Part shown: in pieces, positions 20,022-29,457 of the stretch
How the letters are laid out: each line of letters starts with the position of its first letter
Numbering within the stretch: the first letter of the stretch is position 1
Assembly: GCF_007993755.1 (NCBI RefSeq)
Contig: NZ_CP042467.1
Location: 1,712,001 to 1,776,000 of the forward strand
DNA length: 64,000 bases
Reading direction: 5' to 3'
DNA from: Microvenator marinus
GTDB lineage: Bacteria; Myxococcota_A; Bradymonadia; Bradymonadales; Bradymonadaceae
Notes under the pieces: generated by a model
Told to the model about the DNA's origin: nothing
Database searches by the model: none
Seen by the model: the letters and a program-made list of their open reading frames with translations, nothing else
Program-made: the position numbers and the translations under genes

Positions 20022-21881
20022 TCAAGGCACAACGTTTAGCGTGAACGTTGCCTCTGATTCTCGCAATTCGCTGCTAAGCAGCATGGAGAAGGTGTACTCG
20101 CCTGCAACGTCGGGTACAAACTGCATTTCAGCGCCTGTGGCACTAAAGAAGACGTTGCTACCGGCTGGTCGCGAGGTGAGCGTCCAAAGTGCGTTCGTAA
20201 TGGCTTGCGCAGGGGTTGACTCGTTAGCCGAGAACGACGCCACCACGCCCACCTTACCGTCGTTGAGTGACGCAGGGGTAATCACCGCACTCACAGGTGC
20301 TGCCGCGGCGACCACGTCCTTGATTCCAAGCTCAATACTGGTGTTCGGATCGTTCGACTCAAAAATCACCACGCCGATGTCTTCAGTTGCGTTTGCACCG
20401 GTGAACGTCACGGTGCCGCTTCGAAGCCCACCAGGAGCAATAGTACCCAGGTGACCGCTGACCTGAAACTCTGCGCCCGACTCATCGCCCACCGAAAATT
20501 GTAGGTCTTCATCGGTGATTTCCAGGTCTGCCGTACCAACGTTTCTAATCACAAACGTGCGAGTAGAAATCTCGCCTTGAGCTGCCTGGAACGTAAATCC
20601 TGTCGGATAGATCCGAGCAATCGGCACATCACCAGCATCGCCCAGCAAAGTCACTTCGGTTCGTGAGTTCGCAATACGGTCATTGTGATTGATTTGCAAC
20701 GTAGCTACAGCCGAATCCTCATTGCCGGCTGGTCGCTCAAACACCACAACGATGTCTTTGGTTTCGCCCTTTGGCACATTGATAGTTTGGAAATTGTTGG
20801 TGACATCTGTGCCATCCACTTCCCACTTGTAGAAAGCACGCGTCGATGCAGGAGTCACCGTCAGGCTTGTGACCTGAAGAGTGGCGTCCCCATCATTCGA
20901 AATCGTAATGGTCTGCCGGTCAGCCTGATCAAAAGCCAACGTGGTGGGGTCCACGGAAATCAGGGGAGCACTCGCGGCCCCGGCGCTGATCTGGACAGGG
21001 ATCTTACCGCCGCTGAGGTTATTTACGGCCGTTGAGTTTACTGTCAATTCCGTAAAGCCTTCATACTCCGAAGGGTCCGTGCCCTCAGGCACCGACACGG
21101 TGACGGTCCAAGTGTTTGAGGTACCTGGCTCGATCTCAACAGGCGGCGTCTCACCACCCACACTTACAAACTCACGCATTGAAGCGATGAAAATCTCGGT
21201 GACGGTCAAGGTCTCGCTGCCTACGTTTCTGACGCTGACATCACGAGTCTGAGGCACGCCAGGCTGCACGAGCTGGAATTCCACGAAGTCTGGCGTAATC
21301 TCGATTTGACCGCTCGAAGACGGACGCAGGAGATAGATGGTGGCGGAACCGTTCTCTACGAGCCCTCCAGAGTTGATGGCATTGGTGGAGATTTGAAAAG
21401 CACCGCAAAACGAGTTCAAGAACTCCTCAGGCGTGCCCTCAGGCGCGGCCGGGCAATCCAATTCTCCGCTTCCGGTGGTAACCAAAAACTCAAGGTCATA
21501 TCGCAGGCCTGGTTCCACCTCGATCGGGGTCTGGGCAAAGCCCAAAGACACACAGGTTGGAGCCAAACAAGCCTCTCCACCGCCACATTGGGAGTCGTCC
21601 GTACATTCGGAGCCACTCGCACCAATGGCATCGACCCGTGTAGGTTTCGCCAACCACTCCAAATTGGTAATCGAAAGTGGTGCTTGTCCGGTATTGCGGA
21701 TAATCACCGAGTTTGCTTGTTTTGCCGGCCGATCATCGGTTCGAGGCAATTGCAAGTTGATGGAACCTTCTGTTCCCTCAATGCTCAACTGTGGAATCAA
21801 CTCTTCCTGAATATTACCATCGTCAGAGCAGGAGAACAGAACGGCTGCTCCCAACAACATCAACATAGAACGCTTAATCAC
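20022..21881 (-). CDS. lipoprotein with repeated choice-of-anchor/ASH-like domains and a PKD-like end
   Basis: The 619-residue protein starts MIKRSMLMLLGAAVLFSC, a clear lipoprotein signal with Cys18. A short Cys-pair insertion near residue 95 (CTDDSQCGGGEACLAPTC) is followed by four or so immunoglobulin-like modules with the pattern VRNVGSETLTVTEI, ISNDGDATLQVTSL and IRNVGTADLEITDE. These are typical of ASPM-SPD-2-Hydin and choice-of-anchor D domains in myxobacterial surface proteins. The last about 90 residues resemble a PKD-type beta-sandwich (AGEYTFSMLL). I chose the GTG at 21881 because AGGAG lies 7 nt upstream; an ATG 15 nt earlier has no ribosome site. Likely a periplasmic or cell-surface protein; the binding partner is unknown. 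Confidence 0.78.
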   Translation of the reverse strand: MIKRSMLMLLGAAVLFSCSDDGNIQEELIPQLSIEGTEGSINLQLPRTDDRPAKQANSVIIRNTGQAPLSITNLEWLAKPTRVDAIGASGSECTDDSQCGGGEACLAPTCVSLGFAQTPIEVEPGLRYDLEFLVTTGSGELDCPAAPEGTPEEFLNSFCGAFQISTNAINSGGLVENGSATIYLLRPSSSGQIEITPDFVEFQLVQPGVPQTRDVSVRNVGSETLTVTEIFIASMREFVSVGGETPPVEIEPGTSNTWTVTVSVPEGTDPSEYEGFTELTVNSTAVNNLSGGKIPVQISAGAASAPLISVDPTTLAFDQADRQTITISNDGDATLQVTSLTVTPASTRAFYKWEVDGTDVTNNFQTINVPKGETKDIVVVFERPAGNEDSAVATLQINHNDRIANSRTEVTLLGDAGDVPIARIYPTGFTFQAAQGEISTRTFVIRNVGTADLEITDEDLQFSVGDESGAEFQVSGHLGTIAPGGLRSGTVTFTGANATEDIGVVIFESNDPNTSIELGIKDVVAAAAPVSAVITPASLNDGKVGVVASFSANESTPAQAITNALWTLTSRPAGSNVFFSATGAEMQFVPDVAGEYTFSMLLSSELRESEATFTLNVVP

Positions 21882-21926
21882 AAAGACTCTCCTCATTCGT
21901 AGTCCATCAAAACGCGTGAACTCTAA

Positions 21927-21960
21927 CGACGCGCTTGCTTCAATGCAAGCGCGCTCGTCG
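21927..21960 (-). terminator. strong hairpin after the PilZ gene
   Basis: On the minus strand, GCGCTTGC and GCAAGCGC pair around the loop ATTGAA, with flanking CGACG and CGTCG able to extend the stem. It sits 21 nt after the PilZ-gene stop and before the next gene. There is no T-run, so it may act as a weak terminator or as an mRNA 3' end. Confidence 0.5.
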
Positions 21961-21980
21961 AACCCCCGATTTAACTAAGA

Positions 21981-23771
21981 TTAATCTTTGTCGAAAAGCT
22001 TCGAGAGGAAACCTTTCTTCTTCTTCGGAGCTGGCGGGACAAAAATCGGCGAATCAACCGGAGGCGGAGGCAGGTCATCGCCCATCAGTTGGTCGATGAG
22101 GTCGCCATCCTCGCGAGGCTCGTCGGTGGACTTCTCTTCGATTTCTTTCCTCGCGGACGCGAGCAAGGCCTCGAGACTTTCAGAATCTTCTTCTTCTGGC
22201 TCTTCAGCCTTCTGCTTCGACTCCTCGATAATCCCGATACGAAGGCTCATGTCGTGATCGTCTTCGTCCTCGAAATGGTCGAGTAACGAGTGGATCTCAT
22301 GACGGGACTCGTCGTCCTCTTCAGAGTCTTCTTGTCTAATTTCGTGCGGCTCTGAGGCCTCCACTTCGCTCGGCTCTGGCTCTTCATCTAGTTCATCCGC
22401 GTCCAACTCTATTGCGGACTCAGATTCGGCGCCGTCAAAGCTCCACGGTTCTTCTTCCGATGCTGAATCCCCAAGCTCGTTGGGCTCGTTGGATTCGACT
22501 TCATTCTCAAGTACAAAGACCTCTTCTTCAGGCTCTTCTTCCGCTTCCGCGGGTGTGGAGGGCTCGTCATTTACGAAATCAAAATTGAAAAGTCCGGAAT
22601 TTGATTCTTCTTTTGGCTCTTGTTCCGCGTCTGGTTCGGCAAAGGCTTCAACTTCAGGCTCAACCTCTACTTCGCCTTCAAGCTCGGCCTCGGGCTCGAC
22701 TTCAGCCTCGTCCTCAAGCACGAAAACATCGTCGTCTTCGTCAGAGGAATCCGATGCCTCATCAACTTGGTCGGGATCTTCGGGCAGTTCGAACTCCACC
22801 GAAGACATCGAATCTCCAGTATTATCGCCGCCAAAGGCCCCGGAGAACATATCGTCCACAGCACCTTCAACAGCCTCCGAACCTCCGCCGCCAAAAAGCC
22901 CGTCAAAAATATCGTCAATGTCGGATTCTTCGCCGCCAAACGAGAAGTTCTCAAGGTCCTTCATCTCGTCTTCATCAAGCGCGTCAAATGCTAAGATCTG
23001 AAGACCACCCGCGGTGCGTCCAAGCTCTTTGGGTCCCACCGGCTCTGGTGCCGGCTCTTCACTCGGCGCCTCCGCCGTTGGCGTCTCCTGTTCAATCGAA
23101 GGGGCTTCGGTCGTTTCAGGCTCTGCCTGCACGTACTCAGGCTCCGAGGGTTCGGCCATCTCGGGCTCTGACTCAGCCTCGGACGATTCACTACCTTCAC
23201 CGAAGAAGCCTCTTAGGCCTTCGTTCTGCTCAAGGCCGCCTGAATCCTGGGTCCCCGCCTCTTCCTCTTCAACCTCGCTCGCCGAGGAACCATCGTCCGC
23301 CAGCAAGAAGTCTGAAAGTGGAGAGCCTCCTTCCGTGTCAAAACTCGGAGGGGTCGGCGTCTTCATGGGATCTTCATCATCCATGAAAGGCTTGGTCGGG
23401 TGACGCTGAGTTGGTGACTCATCGCCGCGCGGTTTGAGCATCTCGCTCTTGGCTTCAATGATTCGATCCACCAGGACTTTGGACTCTTGGCTAAGTTTGG
23501 TGAACTTAATCAACATCCCGACTGGCGAATTTGGGGCTGTATCGTCCGGAGTTCGCACCTGAAGAACTAGACCCTCACCCAACAAAGCTGTGGAGCCATC
23601 TCCAAGCAGGAATTGAAAGCGAATGGTCGTGCCAATCGGTTTCAATTTGGATGGCTTCATCGGTATGAACATCCCTCCAGCCGAAATAAACCGGGAATAT
23701 CCTTCAACGAAGTCATCAATTGTTTCGTAGCGAAGGCGTGCGCGAATCGCCGAAAAGTTTTGGTCACTCAC
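21981..23771 (-). CDS. PilZ-domain protein with a long acidic tail and a basic terminal motif
   Basis: Residues 1-110 form a PilZ-like domain (RARLRYETIDDFVEGYSRFI, then ISAGGMFIPMKPSKLKPIGT and the beta-strand VGMLIKFTKLS), matching the PilZ paralogue family of myxobacteria. The canonical c-di-GMP RxxxR switch is not obvious, so ligand binding is uncertain. Residues about 130-560 are strongly acidic and low-complexity (Glu/Asp/Ser/Pro). The chain ends with the basic, hydrophobic motif PPAPKKKKGFLSKLFDKD, which could bind a membrane or a partner. The start is GTG, preceded by AGAGG. Upstream on the same strand are a PilT-like ATPase and an envelope protein, suggesting a motility or secretion link. 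Confidence 0.72.
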   Translation of the reverse strand: MSDQNFSAIRARLRYETIDDFVEGYSRFISAGGMFIPMKPSKLKPIGTTIRFQFLLGDGSTALLGEGLVLQVRTPDDTAPNSPVGMLIKFTKLSQESKVLVDRIIEAKSEMLKPRGDESPTQRHPTKPFMDDEDPMKTPTPPSFDTEGGSPLSDFLLADDGSSASEVEEEEAGTQDSGGLEQNEGLRGFFGEGSESSEAESEPEMAEPSEPEYVQAEPETTEAPSIEQETPTAEAPSEEPAPEPVGPKELGRTAGGLQILAFDALDEDEMKDLENFSFGGEESDIDDIFDGLFGGGGSEAVEGAVDDMFSGAFGGDNTGDSMSSVEFELPEDPDQVDEASDSSDEDDDVFVLEDEAEVEPEAELEGEVEVEPEVEAFAEPDAEQEPKEESNSGLFNFDFVNDEPSTPAEAEEEPEEEVFVLENEVESNEPNELGDSASEEEPWSFDGAESESAIELDADELDEEPEPSEVEASEPHEIRQEDSEEDDESRHEIHSLLDHFEDEDDHDMSLRIGIIEESKQKAEEPEEEDSESLEALLASARKEIEEKSTDEPREDGDLIDQLMGDDLPPPPVDSPIFVPPAPKKKKGFLSKLFDKD

Positions 23772-23879
23772 AAAGCGCCTCTAACAACAGGGTATTTGGG
23801 ACCTAAGCTCGGCCTCAGTGTAACCCAAGAGCCGGCTCAAGCAAGTTTCATCGTATTATTCGACAGATTGCAGAGCGTT

Positions 23880-25091
23880 TTAGAGCTTTAGATTAGCTCC
23901 AACGTAGAGACCCTGCACCATCTCAAAGGTTTCGGCACCATCAAATCCAAGTGCTCCAGGACCACTAAAGGCCGTGCGGTCAACTCGCAACCAGTAATCA
24001 AACGCAATCTCTATCGAAGAAGTCGCCGCGTAGACACCTCCCAAGGAAGTGGACACCCCGTAGGTAAACGCGCTCTCTCCGAACTGCTCTTTTCCTTCTA
24101 GCCAAAGTCCAAATGGCGTCAAATCGACACTTCCCTTGAACTTGAATTCGTCCGCTAACACAGGCAGGGTGACCGCGCCTCCCACACTAAGCGCCACTAA
24201 CGACGTCGCGGGCAATGCCGGTGCATCCGTGGAGAACATGGTAAAACGCGGACCGCCGCGAAGCTTTGCCTCCATTTTCCTGCCCGACTCTGGATTTCCA
24301 AGCTGCGAGCGAACGCGATACGAAACGCCACCCTCGACGTCTGCATGAAGTACGCCCGATGCCACGCCTCCACTTGATACCGAACCAAGTCCAACCAGTC
24401 CTCGCAGGGTAAAACCAACCGCTTCGTCCGCATCTCCCGGATAGCCTTCCACACTCAGCTGTCCACCCGGATAGAATTGTGAGGGATAAGTCAGCACGCC
24501 GCCGTTCTTTCCACCAACAACCAAATCGCGCTTCAAGAGGCGAAAGCCGATTCCAATGTCAAGCCACTTACCGCCAGAAACCACAGGTGGTTTGACCACT
24601 ACCGGGGCGATCTCTTCTTCCTCATCTAGCGTCTCGACCGGCGCAACTTTTGGCTTCTCGTCCAGCTTCAGAAGCGTTTTGGTCTTCTCAACCAATTTCG
24701 CCAGCCCCTCGTCTCCAACTTTCTCCCCTTCAAAATCCATTTTCTCTTCTGTCTCGCCCGTCTCACCCACAAAATTGGCGGTAAAGCCTCCCTCTTTTGG
24801 CTCTAGAAAAAGAACGTAGGTGATATTCGCGCCTCGCATGACCCAACGCATATCCTTGGGACGACGAAGGATGCGGCGAGGGGTAATGCCGCGAGCCTGA
24901 ACTTCCTCTAGAAACCAAGTCTGCCCTTCAACCCTCACGCCGTCTAGCCCCTTCAGGCCACTGACAAGCGCATCGGTCTCACCACTGGGCAAGTCGAGTA
25001 CAACCACAAATGGCTGGGGCGTTTCGTCCTGCGCCCATGCAACGCATGGCGCAAAGAGCACCACTAGCAAGAAGCTCAATACTTTAAACAT
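23880..25091 (-). CDS. exported envelope protein with probable C-terminal beta-barrel
   Basis: The 403-residue protein has an N-terminal Sec signal (VLSFLLVVLFAPCVAWAQDE), a periplasmic region of about 150 residues and an acidic spacer. A C-terminal half of alternating hydrophobic strands follows (for example VGFTLRGLVGLGSV), ending in LYVGANLKL. The final Leu and strand pattern are compatible with an outer-membrane beta-barrel. I recognise no named family. I chose the ATG at 25091 for its signal peptide; the longer frame upstream is inside pilT. It begins 1 nt after the PilT-type gene stop, so the pair is co-translated, and the PilZ gene follows 108 nt later in the same direction. Confidence 0.68.
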   Translation of the reverse strand: MFKVLSFLLVVLFAPCVAWAQDETPQPFVVVLDLPSGETDALVSGLKGLDGVRVEGQTWFLEEVQARGITPRRILRRPKDMRWVMRGANITYVLFLEPKEGGFTANFVGETGETEEKMDFEGEKVGDEGLAKLVEKTKTLLKLDEKPKVAPVETLDEEEEIAPVVVKPPVVSGGKWLDIGIGFRLLKRDLVVGGKNGGVLTYPSQFYPGGQLSVEGYPGDADEAVGFTLRGLVGLGSVSSGGVASGVLHADVEGGVSYRVRSQLGNPESGRKMEAKLRGGPRFTMFSTDAPALPATSLVALSVGGAVTLPVLADEFKFKGSVDLTPFGLWLEGKEQFGESAFTYGVSTSLGGVYAATSSIEIAFDYWLRVDRTAFSGPGALGFDGAETFEMVQGLYVGANLKL

Positions 25092-25092
25092 C

Positions 25093-26271
25093 TTAAAACC
25101 GCTCAATCTCGAAATCCTCGAGGTTAAAATCATCCTCGGATTCTTTTGAACCCTTGGCCTCAAAATCAGACCACGCTGAATCGTTCTGAGCTGACGCCAC
25201 ACCGCTGACACGCAGCGCAAAGTCATCAGGATTCGAGCACTGGTTGATGGCCTCTTCGTAAGTAATCAAGCCGCCCTGAAGCAGGTTCATGAGCGACTGG
25301 TCAAAAGTCTGCATGCCGTACGCGACAAAGCCCTTCGCGATATTCTCTGTGATCGTTCGCGTTGTCGCGCGTTCCATAATCAACTCGCGAAGTCTAGCTG
25401 TTGAAAGCATGACCTCAACGGCAGGGACACGACCTCGACCATCAGCTTTGGGAATCAGGCGCTGGGCAATGACGCCCTTGAAGAGGTTCGCGAACTGGTA
25501 TCGGGCCTGGTCGCGCTGGTGGGGCGGAAACGCCGTCATAATACGGTTGACTGATTCGGCTGCGTCCGTGGTGTGGAGCGTCGACATCACGAGGTGGCCC
25601 GTCTCAGCAGCCATCATCGCGATTTCGATCGTCTCCAGGTCACGCATCTCACCAAGCAGAATCACATCCGGATCCTGACGAAGTGCGGCCTTCAGAGCTC
25701 TTGAAAAAGTGGTCGTGTCATTTCCGATCTCGCGCTGGTTGATGATAGACTTCTTATCTCGAATCAAAAACTCGATCGGATCCTCGATTGTCACAATATG
25801 AGCCGTTCGGGTCGAGTTGATATAGTCGACCATTGCGGCGAGCGTCGTGGACTTACCACTACCCGTAGCGCCGGTCACAAGGACCAATCCGCGTCGCTCT
25901 TCAGCAATCGTTTTCACGGAATCCGGCATCAACAACTCTTCAAGTGACTTCACCTTGAAGGGAATCACGCGAAAGACCATTCCGATGGATCCCCGCTGCT
26001 GGAAGACGTTCACACGGAAGCGCCCAACTCCAGGCACCCCGTACGAAAGGTCCACGTCCAAAGTGGACTGGAACTGCTCTCGCTGCATCTTGTTCATGAT
26101 GCCCGCGGCCATTTTCCCAATATCCTCGGGGCTCAGGCGCTTGGAGTCTCGCAACGGAAGCAATGCCCCATCCACTCGAAACACAGGAGGAAGCCCGGCC
26201 TTGATATGAATATCCGATGCCCCACCCTTTACAGCCACTTGAAGAACTCGATTCAGCTCTGCGTCTGACAT
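25093..26271 (-). CDS. pilT: PilT/PilU-type twitching motility ATPase
   Basis: PilT-family ATPases power retraction of type IV pili at the cytoplasmic face of the machinery. The 392-residue protein has the N-terminal SDIHIKAGLPPVFRVDG domain, Walker A GATGSGKSTT, the Asp box (VTIEDPIEFLI), Walker B (VILLGEMRDLETI) and His box (GHLVMSTLHTTDA). About 40 acidic residues after the core (ending FNLEDFEIERF) lengthen it compared with the usual 345-370. Whether it is the main PilT or a PilU-like paralogue is not decidable here. It is upstream of the envelope and PilZ genes in one operon-like run, with an AAGGT ribosome site. It is divergent from cinA. Confidence 0.9.
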   Translation of the reverse strand: MSDAELNRVLQVAVKGGASDIHIKAGLPPVFRVDGALLPLRDSKRLSPEDIGKMAAGIMNKMQREQFQSTLDVDLSYGVPGVGRFRVNVFQQRGSIGMVFRVIPFKVKSLEELLMPDSVKTIAEERRGLVLVTGATGSGKSTTLAAMVDYINSTRTAHIVTIEDPIEFLIRDKKSIINQREIGNDTTTFSRALKAALRQDPDVILLGEMRDLETIEIAMMAAETGHLVMSTLHTTDAAESVNRIMTAFPPHQRDQARYQFANLFKGVIAQRLIPKADGRGRVPAVEVMLSTARLRELIMERATTRTITENIAKGFVAYGMQTFDQSLMNLLQGGLITYEEAINQCSNPDDFALRVSGVASAQNDSAWSDFEAKGSKESEDDFNLEDFEIERF

Positions 26272-26384
26272 GTTTACCTTATCCGTGATTATTTGCTGTG
26301 GGAGCGTAACATTGAAGCTTTGCAGCGTCTAGGAATCCAACACCATACCTGTTAGAGAAATGCACCGGGAATCGGACAAACACA

Positions 26385-27641
26385 ATGACCACACAATCCA
26401 AACTCGATTTAATTTGTGTCGGAGACGAGCTTCTCGATGGGCGCGTTCGGGACCTCAACGCTCGGATGCTTGGTGAATGGGCCGCCGAACGCTCGATTTC
26501 GCTCCAAAAAATTGTCGTGATTCCAGACTCGCTCGATACAATCGTGGCGGCTCTCAACGATACTGAGTCCGAGACCGTAGTCGTCTCGGGAGGACTCGGG
26601 CCCACTTCAGATGACCTCACCCGTTTTGCAGCGGCCAACTTCCTCGGAACTGAGCTTCAGCACGACCAAGAGGCCGAAGCTCAGCTCAGGGCAAGATTTC
26701 AGACGTTTGGGCGCACACCTACCGAGAACAACCTGGTTCAATGTCTCTTTCCGGCGGGGGCTAAGATCCTCTATTCAAACGTCGGAACGGCTGCAGGTTT
26801 TTTAGTCCAAAAGGGTAGCCAGCGCTTCTACTTTTTTCCTGGTGTTCCAAAAGAGTTTTCATGGTTTGTCCGCTCCACATTGGACGGGGCTCAGGAAGGC
26901 GAAAGCTCGGTGAATCGACTCTTCTTCTTCGGAATTGGCGAATCATCCCTGGCACAAAAAATCGCCACGCTAGACCTCTCCAAAACGCAACTCTCCTATC
27001 GCGCCGACTATCCGGTGATCGAAGTAAAGCTACAGGGTGCCTCGGACTTAGTCTCCTCAGCAGCAGCAGCGATTCGACACGACGCTTCAAAGTATTTTGT
27101 GGGGCAAGACCAAGACGTCCTTGAGGCTCGGCTCGGGCGACTTCTTCTCGAGAAGGGTTGGAAAGTAGCGACGGCCGAGTCCTGTACGGCTGGAGGCCTC
27201 AGCGCGAGAATCACCGAGGTCAGCGGCAGCTCCCAATGGTTTGATGTTGGGTTTGTCACCTACGCCAATCAAGCAAAGTCTAGACTCCTCGGTGTCTCGC
27301 CCGAAACCCTAAATTCCAAAGGCGCGGTGAGTCCCGAGGTCGCCATTCAAATGGCCGCAGGCGCTCTGAAGGCGTCCGGCTCAAACATCGCGCTGTCTGT
27401 CACTGGAATCGCTGGCCCGGGCGGAGGTTCTGCTGAGAAACCTGTTGGAACCGTTCATTTTGCACTGGCAACAGACAAAGGCGTCTGGCACCGACACTGG
27501 GTCTTTGCACACCGCGACCGGACCGAAGTCAGAACTGCCACTCAAATTGCAGCCATCACCTTTGCTCTTCACTACCTTGAAGAGAGATTGCAGGACTACC
27601 CGACCTCGGGCCCATTTTCCCTCAACGAGTTTACCAAATGA
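26385..27641 (+). CDS. cinA: CinA family protein (MoCF-like plus NMN amidohydrolase domain)
   Basis: Residues 1-170 form the molybdopterin-binding-like domain (LICVGDELLDGRVRDLNARM and VVSGGLGPTSDDLTR). Residues about 255-410 form the PncC-type domain, which in characterised relatives hydrolyses nicotinamide mononucleotide to nicotinate mononucleotide; its Ser-containing motif is ATAESCTAGGLSARIT. The GPGGGSAEKPVGTVHFAL signature is intact. At 418 residues it is the usual two-domain length. In some bacteria the N-terminal part is an ADP-ribose pyrophosphatase. The ribosome site is weak. The thpR start overlaps the cinA stop in ATGA, a common adjacency; recA, often near cinA, is about 10 kb away. 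Confidence 0.92.
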   Translation: MTTQSKLDLICVGDELLDGRVRDLNARMLGEWAAERSISLQKIVVIPDSLDTIVAALNDTESETVVVSGGLGPTSDDLTRFAAANFLGTELQHDQEAEAQLRARFQTFGRTPTENNLVQCLFPAGAKILYSNVGTAAGFLVQKGSQRFYFFPGVPKEFSWFVRSTLDGAQEGESSVNRLFFFGIGESSLAQKIATLDLSKTQLSYRADYPVIEVKLQGASDLVSSAAAAIRHDASKYFVGQDQDVLEARLGRLLLEKGWKVATAESCTAGGLSARITEVSGSSQWFDVGFVTYANQAKSRLLGVSPETLNSKGAVSPEVAIQMAAGALKASGSNIALSVTGIAGPGGGSAEKPVGTVHFALATDKGVWHRHWVFAHRDRTEVRTATQIAAITFALHYLEERLQDYPTSGPFSLNEFTK

Positions 27642-28201
27642 ACAGACTTTTCATTGCCGCTGAGCTCGGTATCCCAGTGGTTGAACGACTCACTCAGATT
27701 CAAAACGAATTGGGTCGTCGATTTGACGCCACTCAGCTTCGCATGCCCGAAACCAAAGACCTGCACTTAACCCTGAAGTTTCTCGGCGAAACCGATGTTG
27801 CACTCCAAGAGCGCATCCAGGAGACCCTACATGCTTTCGCATTGGGCCTTTTTCCATTTGAGCTAGCCCTCAAAGGCGTTGGCACTTTCCCAGACGCCGC
27901 CTCTCCTCGAATTGTCTGGGCGGGGCTAGAGCCTAAAAGCGACGAATTGGTAGGCCTTCTAAAGGACACGCTTGAGCGCGAACTCGAGAATATCGGCATT
28001 CCGAAAGAGACCCGTGATTTCAAAGCGCATATCACGCTCGCGCGTGTTCGAGATTTGACGGAAACACCGAACCTGGACGACCTAAAGGGACTCGACGTCG
28101 GCTCAACGTATATCCGTGACCTCGTTCTCTTTAGCTCAACACTTACGCCGAATGGCGCAATCTATAGCGTCGTTGACCGGTTCCCGCTTGGCCCCCAGTA
28201 G
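27638..28201 (+). CDS. thpR: RNA 2',3'-cyclic phosphodiesterase
   Basis: The 187-residue protein belongs to the 2H phosphoesterase superfamily, with the two HxTx motifs LHLTLKFLG (about residues 47-55) and KAHITLARV (about 129-137). These His/Thr pairs form the active site that opens 2',3'-cyclic phosphates on RNA ends; older annotations call it 2'-5' RNA ligase. The start ATG overlaps the cinA stop in ATGA, so translation is coupled. The gene ends 6 nt before the convergent lipoprotein stop. Cytoplasmic, no signal. Confidence 0.92.
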   Translation: MNRLFIAAELGIPVVERLTQIQNELGRRFDATQLRMPETKDLHLTLKFLGETDVALQERIQETLHAFALGLFPFELALKGVGTFPDAASPRIVWAGLEPKSDELVGLLKDTLERELENIGIPKETRDFKAHITLARVRDLTETPNLDDLKGLDVGSTYIRDLVLFSSTLTPNGAIYSVVDRFPLGPQ

Positions 28202-28207
28202 TTGGAG

Positions 28208-29428
28208 CTATAGACCTTCAGGAGGGATGGCACACGCCTGAGAAGAGGACAGACACTGTCCCTCAGTCGTGCAAACTCCAGACAGGCACTCGGCCGGAGT
28301 ATCACACGAACCCGTATCGACCTTCGGCTCACACATTCCGTCGTTGCTACAGAACGTCTGGTAATTGCAGTCGAATTCCGAAGCACATGGCTCTCCCGCG
28401 CCACGGTACTCAGCACACGTCCCCTGAACACCATCGCCCGCATCGACGTCGCAATTCAAGCCAAGCGCGCAGATGTTTGAGAAGAGATTGCACGATTGTC
28501 CCGCCTGGAAGCCATACTTCTTCGGAGCACAAACTCCCGCCCGGCAGAACCCATCTGGCCCACACTCATCGAACGTTTCGCATGCTTCGCCTTCACCGAG
28601 GATATCGGTGCAGGTAGTTCCTCCAGCGCAGTACTGGTTTGGAGCGCAGGGCTCAAGCGTTGCACCACAAAGCACTTCGAGTTTAGTTGAGTCCTGGCAC
28701 ACTCCGGAGCATCCCGAGACAAAAGCCTTGGAACACTTCAGCTCTGCCGTGCATTCGGCATTCGAAGCACAAATTCCGTCTAAGCCGGTAAGGCCGAAAT
28801 AGGCGTCTTGGCACGCCTGAACAACCGCGCGCGGGGAGTCCAATAAACGTTCCAAATCGTCACAACTATGTTCAGCAATCCGAGTAGCACATAGTGGAGC
28901 GTCGTCCGGGAGAAACTGCGCCTTTTCTTCTGCCACGGCGCGCGAGAATCCATCGAGGGGGTTGCGAGCAAGTGACCATTCGACACAATCACCCACGCTT
29001 GAAATGCCGTGAGAGAGTGATACCAAAAACGCATCGCGTTCTCCGTCGCACGAAACCCACCTTTCACACGCCGCCACCATCATATCGTAGGCAAATTGCT
29101 CAACCGGCCCTGTACCCGCAAATGCCGGAATGTCCCCGGTCAAGTCACGTGTATCAGCCCCAGGATCCTCGTCATAAATTTCCGGATCTGTCTCGTTATT
29201 TGGGCTGATATTATTGGTAGTCGGATTGTTGGGGCCGGTTGTGTTGTTCGTCATACCGGTCGTGTTATTCAACATACCAGTCGTATTATTGTCCGGGTTG
29301 TTGTCTGGAGGATTGTTATCGTTATTCTCAGGCCCAGGCCTATTGTTGGACAACAAATTCGCTTCGTTATCACAGCCCCAAACGGCGGCTGACAACACGA
29401 GAAGGATCACGCTCAATTGGATCTTCAT
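28208..29428 (-). CDS. Cys-rich lipoprotein with an Asn/Thr linker
   Basis: The 406-residue product has a lipoprotein signal ending SAAVWGC (Cys19) and then a low-complexity Asn/Thr/Pro linker (repeats of LNNTTGMTNN) to about residue 90. A helical segment with CERWVSCDGERD and several Cys follows, then about 150 residues dense in Cys pairs (for example CGPDGFCRAGVC, CASEFDCNYQTFCSNDGMC). The Cys spacing resembles the short disulphide modules also present in the giant lipoprotein at 14-18.7 kb. The domain is common in myxobacterial surface proteins without known function. It is the last gene of the minus-strand TadE/TadG cluster, 29 nt after the preceding gene. Confidence 0.7.
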   Translation of the reverse strand: MKIQLSVILLVLSAAVWGCDNEANLLSNNRPGPENNDNNPPDNNPDNNTTGMLNNTTGMTNNTTGPNNPTTNNISPNNETDPEIYDEDPGADTRDLTGDIPAFAGTGPVEQFAYDMMVAACERWVSCDGERDAFLVSLSHGISSVGDCVEWSLARNPLDGFSRAVAEEKAQFLPDDAPLCATRIAEHSCDDLERLLDSPRAVVQACQDAYFGLTGLDGICASNAECTAELKCSKAFVSGCSGVCQDSTKLEVLCGATLEPCAPNQYCAGGTTCTDILGEGEACETFDECGPDGFCRAGVCAPKKYGFQAGQSCNLFSNICALGLNCDVDAGDGVQGTCAEYRGAGEPCASEFDCNYQTFCSNDGMCEPKVDTGSCDTPAECLSGVCTTEGQCLSSSQACAIPPEGL

Positions 29429-29457
29429 TCGCTCTACACTCTTACAACAGATAGAAT

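Noticed and set aside
22601-23386. 261-residue plus-strand frame opposite the PilZ acidic tail
   Set aside because: It is composition-driven, Arg/Pro/Leu-rich antisense of Glu/Asp/Ser codons with no protein-like pattern.
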